Under the pieces are notes generated by a model, which ran no database searches, was not told the DNA's origin, and saw only the letters and a program-made list of their open reading frames with translations. Positions 31,801 to 35,697 of a DNA stretch of 35,697 nt are shown here, piece after piece. The translations under genes and the position numbers were made by a program. The first letter of the stretch is position 1; each line of letters starts with the position of its first letter. The stretch covers positions 1 to 35,697 of the forward strand of contig CALCHQ010000135.1 in assembly GCA_937901085.1 (NCBI GenBank), in the 5' to 3' direction. The stretch is from an uncultured Verrucomicrobiales bacterium (GTDB lineage Bacteria; Verrucomicrobiota; Verrucomicrobiia; Verrucomicrobiales; Akkermansiaceae).

Positions 31801-34800
31801 TTGCACAGACTGCTGGCACAACTAAATATTATCTGGCGGGAGCCGGTTCACTCAGCGTGCTGGATGGTACTAAAAATGCCAAGTTCCAGTCCCAGCTGAT
31901 TCCTCTGGGGTATGGCTATTACGGTACGGTGTTCGTGGAGGGAAATTACCTTGTGCTGACCGTTGATGGCGACCCCCGCCGCACTTGGTCCGGCATGGTG
32001 GATTTCCCGACGACAGATACATCTGGTGCGCCCAAGGCGTATGAGTGGTATGCGACCCCTTATACGGCAGAGCAGATTAAGGCTGATGCGATATCCATGG
32101 ACCCGGATAAGCGCTGGAAGGAAAATTGCATTTTCCAGAATGCCCAGGTGGTGCTGTTCGGTAATTTGTATGAACCGACGCAATGGAAGGCTGATACAAG
32201 CTTGCTCAGCAGCCAGACTGTTATTGTAAACGGCTCGGATGACAAGTTGCATGATGGTACTCTCGTGGGAGAAACGGAGGAAGGGAAAGCTGGTTCGCAA
32301 ATCTTCCAGATTGATGATGTATCGCTTGTTTCTCTGGGAACTGGGGAAGATGCCGATAGAACCCTGGGGTATCAGGCAGTGAAGATTTCTGGTGAGGTTG
32401 CACCGTTGTCGGTGGTTATCAATTCGAAGTTCACCAAGGTTCTGAGCGATGGTAGCTCCAAGCTGGAAGATGATGATACTAATTATTTCTTCTACGGTGA
32501 TGGCTGTATTGCTGATGCTGATGAAATATCTCTTGGCGTTACAGACTTTGATCTGGACTGGAAAACAAATTTGCGTAAGACGGGGCTGGGCACAGCAGTC
32601 ATTGCCACGAAAAACACCTATAGCGGTGGCACGGTGATTGAAGGTGGCCGCTTGGTGATGCAGAATATCCATGCCCTGGGAAAGGGAAGTATCACCATGC
32701 AGAATGTTTCTGATAAAGGGGTGAATATTCCTGTGCTGCAGGGTGATTTCAGTGATACTGACAAATCTACCACAGACTGGGCAGAGCGCATTGACTCCGA
32801 TAACCTGTCTGCCTATCAGGGCGAGGGAATGGATACGACAACGATCCATAACCCGGTAAATGTCGTGCTTCCGTCCGGTATCGGTGGCGGAGTGAATACA
32901 TCCCGGGTGGATGCACGTATTGCTAATGCTCATGATAAGAAGTTGGTTCTGAAAGAATTGAAGGGTGATTTCGGCACGGTGTTGACCTTGTATGGCACCA
33001 GTCTTGCAGAAGACGCGGCGAATCATCACGGCGGTATGTATACCTATGCCGTATTCAAGGTGCTTGATCCGAGTGAATTCTACGGCACTATCAAGATGGA
33101 TGGCAACCTCTGGGGCGAAGCAGAGGGGACCCAGGGGGGTAATGTGCAGATGGAAATCATGACCACCGCCAAGTCATCCACTGGTGCCGACTGGTTGCAC
33201 ACGAACGTGGATTTGACGGTGGAAAATGGTACCACCCGCACGGTGCTGGCTCTGGATGCGCTCGGAACTGATGGGGCTGACCTGAAGCAGACGGCTCAGG
33301 TTGATTCGCTGAACGGTACAGGAAATTCTGGCGGGCGTATGAATTCTTCCGTACTCAGTATGAGTCATGAAAAGAAGATAACGCTTGAACTGGAGGGCTT
33401 GGTTGCTGGTAATTATGACGGTGTTCTTGGCTTTGGTGATTTTCAGAAAACGGTTGATTATGGAAAATCCAGTGATGTAGCCATTGGCGCGGTGGCTCAC
33501 CACTATGGCGGCAGAGGAAAAGAGGGTGAGCTGAGCGTGCGAAAACTCGGTAACACCACCCAGTCAGTCAATAGTGCCTGGTTGAATCGTTTAACGGTGG
33601 GCTACAGGCTCGCAGTAGGAAAGGAAGCTGCAGATGCTGACGGCGAAGTCGCAACTGCCGGTGGTGCTTTTGTGGTAGACGAAGCTCTGGTGGTGTCTGA
33701 GCTGAAGATTGCCGACGGTATGCACACCGTGGTGGGGCAACTGGGGACGTCAAGTACTCATGCTCTGACCGTGGGGGCAGGCGGTATACTGGCCTTTGAG
33801 CAGACGGGTAAAGATGCGTTCAATGGTATTGGTGCCGGTATAGCGAAGCAGACGAAGGAAGAAATCAATGGGGAGAATATTACCATCAAGGAAATTGCCC
33901 CGGAAAACTTTGTTTTGCTGGCCGACGGGGCTACGGTTTCTGCATACGGCGACTGGTATACGAATCGGCAGCGAGTTGAAAGCATCAATGGAACTTCAGT
34001 TACTCTTGAAGTGGGGATTGATATTGAGAGCGCTGCAACGGTGACGTTCAATACACATAATTTCACACCGGATGCCTACATTTCGGACGATAATGATGAC
34101 TTTGGCAACTATAAACACAGCCATGTAATCCAGTTGCTGGGCGAGATGAAGGGGCAGGATGTGAACCTCATCTTCAACAACGAGCTTATCAGTGGTGCTG
34201 CCCAGAAAGAGAACGAGGCAGTAAAACGTGCTGATGGTCTGGGTTACGAAGGTAAAACAGGCACGGAGATGGGCCACGTCGCCATCCGCGATATCCACCA
34301 GTTCACCGGCGATATCACCGTGAAGGATATGACTGCGCTGCAGGTCAACCAGTCCAACACCGCAGCGAATGCTGAGAAGGCTGATATAGAGGTAACAGTG
34401 TCGGGTAAGAACGGCGCCCTGCAGTTTGTGGATGGCGTGACGGACCAGTACATCAACCAGGTGAATCTGGAGCAGGGCGGCCATGTCCTCTTCGGTGGTG
34501 AACTGCAGGAATCCCGCACCGGGTGGGAGTCTCTCGACCAGACCCAGGTGGAGGTCGACATCGCCCACCGCGAAGGAAAGCCCGCCGGTTCCATCAATAA
34601 CCTGGATCTGGTGAAACATACCAGCAATAAGAGTATCAGCATCGGTGGAACGGATGCCACCCCCGCTGTGGCGGCCAATGTTCACATCACTTCCCGTGAA
34701 ACGGCTGAGGCATACAACGCTCTGGAGCTGCTAGATACCCATCTGCAGAGCAGCATCATGGAGCTGCACAAGGCTTGCCGGCTGGATATCACCGACGCTG

Positions 34801-35396
34801 TGCTGGTAGACCAGAACTCCGTCGTCCGGGCCTCGGTGGAGGCTGGCGGCGTGGTATCTGCTTCCTCTTCCTTGAATCCGGTTAACTCTCCCATGGCCTC
34901 CAAGCTGGGTAATGAAGTAACAACCACCGTTAACACGACCGTGGAACTCACTTTCGACCGCAGCAAAGGCGTTTTGCACGAGGTAGGGGATACCAAGATA
35001 TTCGTGGTGCAGGCCAACCAGTTGCAGGGGGTGGATCTGAACGGAAGCGGTCTTACTATCGAATTCAAGGATAATGCGCTCTACTGGGCCGGACTGGCCG
35101 GGGCTGATTACCTGGCTGTTCAGATAAATGGCGGCAGTGGGCAGTTCCTGTATGATGATGGCACATACGCATTTCAGCAGAAACTAGATGCCGGGCAGGA
35201 TTATGTGGCTAAAGATATGGATGGCAACGTGCTGCAAGATACCTGGGTGAGCAGTGAAACCGTATCGGCTGATGCCGGTAGCGCTACTGTCACCGTGAAC
35301 ATGCTCTATTTTGCAGCCATGGTTCCCGAACCGTCCACCGCCACTCTCAGCCTGCTGGCACTTACCGCCCTGACTATGCGTCGCAGACGTAAGTGA
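28866..35396 (+). CDS. Giant autotransporter-repeat protein with PEP-CTERM sorting tail
   Basis: 2176 residues. A long N-terminal extension (~40 residues) precedes the signal peptide core (MSYFLAVLGMGTAVGQE). A helical domain of ~250 residues follows, then a charged linker (DEDEKKKQQEQEEEKK, ~305-320). The rest is beta-rich and Gly/Ser/Thr/Asn-rich, with autotransporter-associated beta-strand repeats near ~490 (NTFSGGITMADGASVYLG) and ~1240 (KNTYSGGTVIEGGRLVMQ). It ends in a PEP-CTERM signal: VPEPSTA, a hydrophobic helix and RRRRK. There is no C-terminal beta-barrel, so it is not a self-transporting protein; sorting by an exosortase-type system is expected. It is probably a surface or outer-membrane adhesin. 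ATG 28866 follows AAGGGGG; TTG 28848 and ATG 28920 are weaker starts. Confidence 0.92.
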   Translation: MVDSCDPSGGCNCIFYAQMNNSVPVVSKQVYRRTSHWMSYFLAVLGMGTAVGQEVLLDYWCVGVDEKSAGQDLTRVLRVAGDKGERYVPVYEKLHSHPLVVQARTALNTRLRNEALRLSCQYRTAGMSPKAAYERAWAEVYERFQSQVSLVEAKEALAQLVARTQAAGASVSASDAEVVRVLQMLVQHEELLETEDARTLLDYFSWQHLEGGSLLVNQLELAWSNDALMRLFADAMNHGMSGTSAFRDAYFKLNRERIVHHELTGYLAPWGSGMGGRISYRQAPRRKVIAATTLGSGTLKDTLPDEDEKKKQQEQEEEKKVTSTSGAAEHNGPQPVYMGPLPSGGDGPMRFTMMRAAAPEAGSPEAGEISDYTYTWNGAGTNNIWSAAGSAENSAWGSQTASGNTPGIYENGNQVVFGDSATGRDVSISGVVAPGLITVNANTEPASSGTGDAILNYGYAFTGNGSIADYSDSVRTSIDVKGNALLILNTVNTFSGGITMADGASVYLGRDHAAGTGTINMGANSTLYVNYRSDDLSFRSPALSNALVIAGETAIRAGTGSYGEDRMPSDWRTLTLSGGISGSGTLSLYGYSYLVKPTQYEDRLVSFNYVSAFAINERDAVAAGGGKPSRFTGTVYLKNEFNDRPDNVQEIPVDKNKILAGALQLTLVDDVFSEATLNLTRDESTDRTAGHNQGNTGAAGKPSTSDNILVLSEKSQIRIKALDADFLGHGFKLNYRDNNASSYIPITAYISDYEQEEERWVVRVVTDGSTNLVLEDNSGAVHKFAGSMGFAHSYAAPGQSYIYAAGSSTKFSTDVLAPSNPGAGSLGVESLSLEKRGQSTQYIHTANLQDLSVLGGTAGFNYLNLSGDLNMVSGSKLQLATATNSATGWESISGTSYDSTNTVTVTGGNRVSVVTLPGGNTDPAAIAGGLTMAEGSSLNFEIRSLSPSADSSLPHLQISGALTMQYDTPVSVSITNADFAQTAGTTKYYLAGAGSLSVLDGTKNAKFQSQLIPLGYGYYGTVFVEGNYLVLTVDGDPRRTWSGMVDFPTTDTSGAPKAYEWYATPYTAEQIKADAISMDPDKRWKENCIFQNAQVVLFGNLYEPTQWKADTSLLSSQTVIVNGSDDKLHDGTLVGETEEGKAGSQIFQIDDVSLVSLGTGEDADRTLGYQAVKISGEVAPLSVVINSKFTKVLSDGSSKLEDDDTNYFFYGDGCIADADEISLGVTDFDLDWKTNLRKTGLGTAVIATKNTYSGGTVIEGGRLVMQNIHALGKGSITMQNVSDKGVNIPVLQGDFSDTDKSTTDWAERIDSDNLSAYQGEGMDTTTIHNPVNVVLPSGIGGGVNTSRVDARIANAHDKKLVLKELKGDFGTVLTLYGTSLAEDAANHHGGMYTYAVFKVLDPSEFYGTIKMDGNLWGEAEGTQGGNVQMEIMTTAKSSTGADWLHTNVDLTVENGTTRTVLALDALGTDGADLKQTAQVDSLNGTGNSGGRMNSSVLSMSHEKKITLELEGLVAGNYDGVLGFGDFQKTVDYGKSSDVAIGAVAHHYGGRGKEGELSVRKLGNTTQSVNSAWLNRLTVGYRLAVGKEAADADGEVATAGGAFVVDEALVVSELKIADGMHTVVGQLGTSSTHALTVGAGGILAFEQTGKDAFNGIGAGIAKQTKEEINGENITIKEIAPENFVLLADGATVSAYGDWYTNRQRVESINGTSVTLEVGIDIESAATVTFNTHNFTPDAYISDDNDDFGNYKHSHVIQLLGEMKGQDVNLIFNNELISGAAQKENEAVKRADGLGYEGKTGTEMGHVAIRDIHQFTGDITVKDMTALQVNQSNTAANAEKADIEVTVSGKNGALQFVDGVTDQYINQVNLEQGGHVLFGGELQESRTGWESLDQTQVEVDIAHREGKPAGSINNLDLVKHTSNKSISIGGTDATPAVAANVHITSRETAEAYNALELLDTHLQSSIMELHKACRLDITDAVLVDQNSVVRASVEAGGVVSASSSLNPVNSPMASKLGNEVTTTVNTTVELTFDRSKGVLHEVGDTKIFVVQANQLQGVDLNGSGLTIEFKDNALYWAGLAGADYLAVQINGGSGQFLYDDGTYAFQQKLDAGQDYVAKDMDGNVLQDTWVSSETVSADAGSATVTVNMLYFAAMVPEPSTATLSLLALTALTMRRRRK

Positions 35397-35442
35397 GGAG
35401 CGAGACTCTTGCTGCAGGCGGGTAAACTCTCGCAATCGGAGC

Positions 35443-35468
35443 GCAGGACTTCAGTCCTGCCTTTTTTA
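35443..35468 (+). terminator. Terminator of the giant gene
   Basis: Stem GCAGGACT / AGTCCTGC with a 2-nt loop, then CTTTTTT, 46 nt after the stop codon. Confidence 0.88.
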
Positions 35469-35579
35469 TCTAACTTCCGGGGAAGAGCAGAAAATAATTT
35501 TTCTTCTCCAACAAGTGTGAATTGCAACAGCTTAGGGCAGGGACTGAAAAATACTGTACAAAAAATCTCAAAAATACGC

Positions 35580-35608
35580 TTGACGCATCACGGGTGCTGT
35601 GGTAAACT
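35580..35608 (+). promoter_or_regulatory. Strong promoter at the right edge
   Basis: TTGACG, a 17-bp spacer and TAAACT, close to the tRNA-Val promoter. The predicted start is near 35615, about 76 nt before ATG 35691. Confidence 0.65.
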
Positions 35609-35616
35609 CCGCCCAC

Positions 35617-35673
35617 GCCCTGTTACAGGGCAGCCCGAAAGAGTAAGCGGTTCGCCGCTCCACTCCACCGGGC
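35617..35673 (+). promoter_or_regulatory. Folded 5' leader
   Basis: Two elements fold in the leader. First GCCCTG/CAGGGC (35617-35631). Then a nested structure: GCCCG (35633-35637) with CGGGC (35669-35673), GAGT (35641-35644) with ACTC (35662-35665), and AGCGG/CCGCT around a TTCG tetraloop (35646-35659). It could be a ribosomal-protein-type or other autoregulatory leader; the class was not recognised. Confidence 0.5.
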
Positions 35674-35690
35674 GAGGCAATTTTCCAAGT

Positions 35691-35697
35691 ATGACTT
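35691..35697 (+). CDS. Start of a gene cut by the window edge
   Basis: ATG ACT T at the very end, after a strong promoter and a structured leader. GGCGAGG lies 14 nt upstream, far for a ribosome-binding site. The product cannot be told from two codons. Confidence 0.35.

Noticed and set aside
28866..35396. Classical autotransporter (type V secretion) for the giant protein
   Set aside because: There is no C-terminal beta-barrel domain; the end is a PEP-CTERM tail with a hydrophobic helix and Arg cluster.
1..35697. CRISPR arrays, insertion sequences, rRNA genes
   Set aside because: No regularly spaced repeats, no transposase-like protein with its ends, and no rRNA segments were seen.

Overview
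The window looks like chromosomal DNA of a Verrucomicrobiota bacterium, most likely Akkermansia or a close relative. The main clues are a giant autotransporter-repeat protein ending in a PEP-CTERM sorting tail, several secreted proteins without known family names, and an ECF sigma factor of the type common in Verrucomicrobiota and Planctomycetes. Most genes are GC-rich. The stretch from about 1.9 to 5.9 kb, just downstream of a tRNA-Val gene, is clearly more AT-rich and looks acquired. The species is inferred from gene style only; no 16S rRNA gene is present.

Layout. 1-1678 (minus): the start of an octaheme c-type cytochrome with a HEAT-like tail that runs off the left edge. 1807-1878: tRNA-Val(TAC). 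1.9-5.9 kb: accessory island with a DUF2441-like protein, an AAA/DUF4143 ATPase, a small HNH-like zinc protein, a broken fic gene, a large inverted repeat and two copies of a 24-nt motif that each sit just before a terminator. 6.0-12.0 kb: a helical membrane-anchored protein, then an operon of a fused ABC transporter, a small anchored protein, a 640-aa secreted protein and gluQ. 12.0-15.8 kb: an ECF sigma factor (minus), two tandem cell-wall amidases and ndk (minus). 15.9-19.3 kb: pepP, a MauE/DoxX membrane protein (minus), a LolA-like secreted protein and a TPR-like membrane protein. 19.4-22 kb: a two-HTH regulator with an overlapping short upstream ORF, then poxB. 22-24.4 kb (minus): an MBL hydrolase, a DEAD-box helicase and ruvC. 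24.4-28.2 kb: two unknown proteins, xerC, and panE with a TPR-like protein. 28.3 kb: a 43-aa basic protein. 28.9-35.4 kb: the 2176-aa PEP-CTERM protein. The right end holds a strong promoter and a folded leader for a gene that begins at the edge.

How the parts relate. Envelope functions dominate: peptidoglycan amidases, ABC export or import, LolA-like lipoprotein handling, multiheme electron transfer and a large surface protein. These are mixed with housekeeping genes for DNA recombination (ruvC, xerC), nucleotides (ndk), tRNA modification (gluQ), pantothenate (panE) and pyruvate oxidation (poxB).

The most striking pattern is in the promoters. Many genes share a TTGnnn / 17-bp spacer / TAnnnn arrangement whose predicted transcription start falls on, or a few bases before, the start codon. 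Seven genes fit a leaderless mRNA and several more have leaders of 15 nt or less. This fixes several GTG starts and a poxB start that would otherwise be ambiguous. By contrast, the island ATPase, the HTH regulator and the giant surface protein have clear Shine-Dalgarno sequences.
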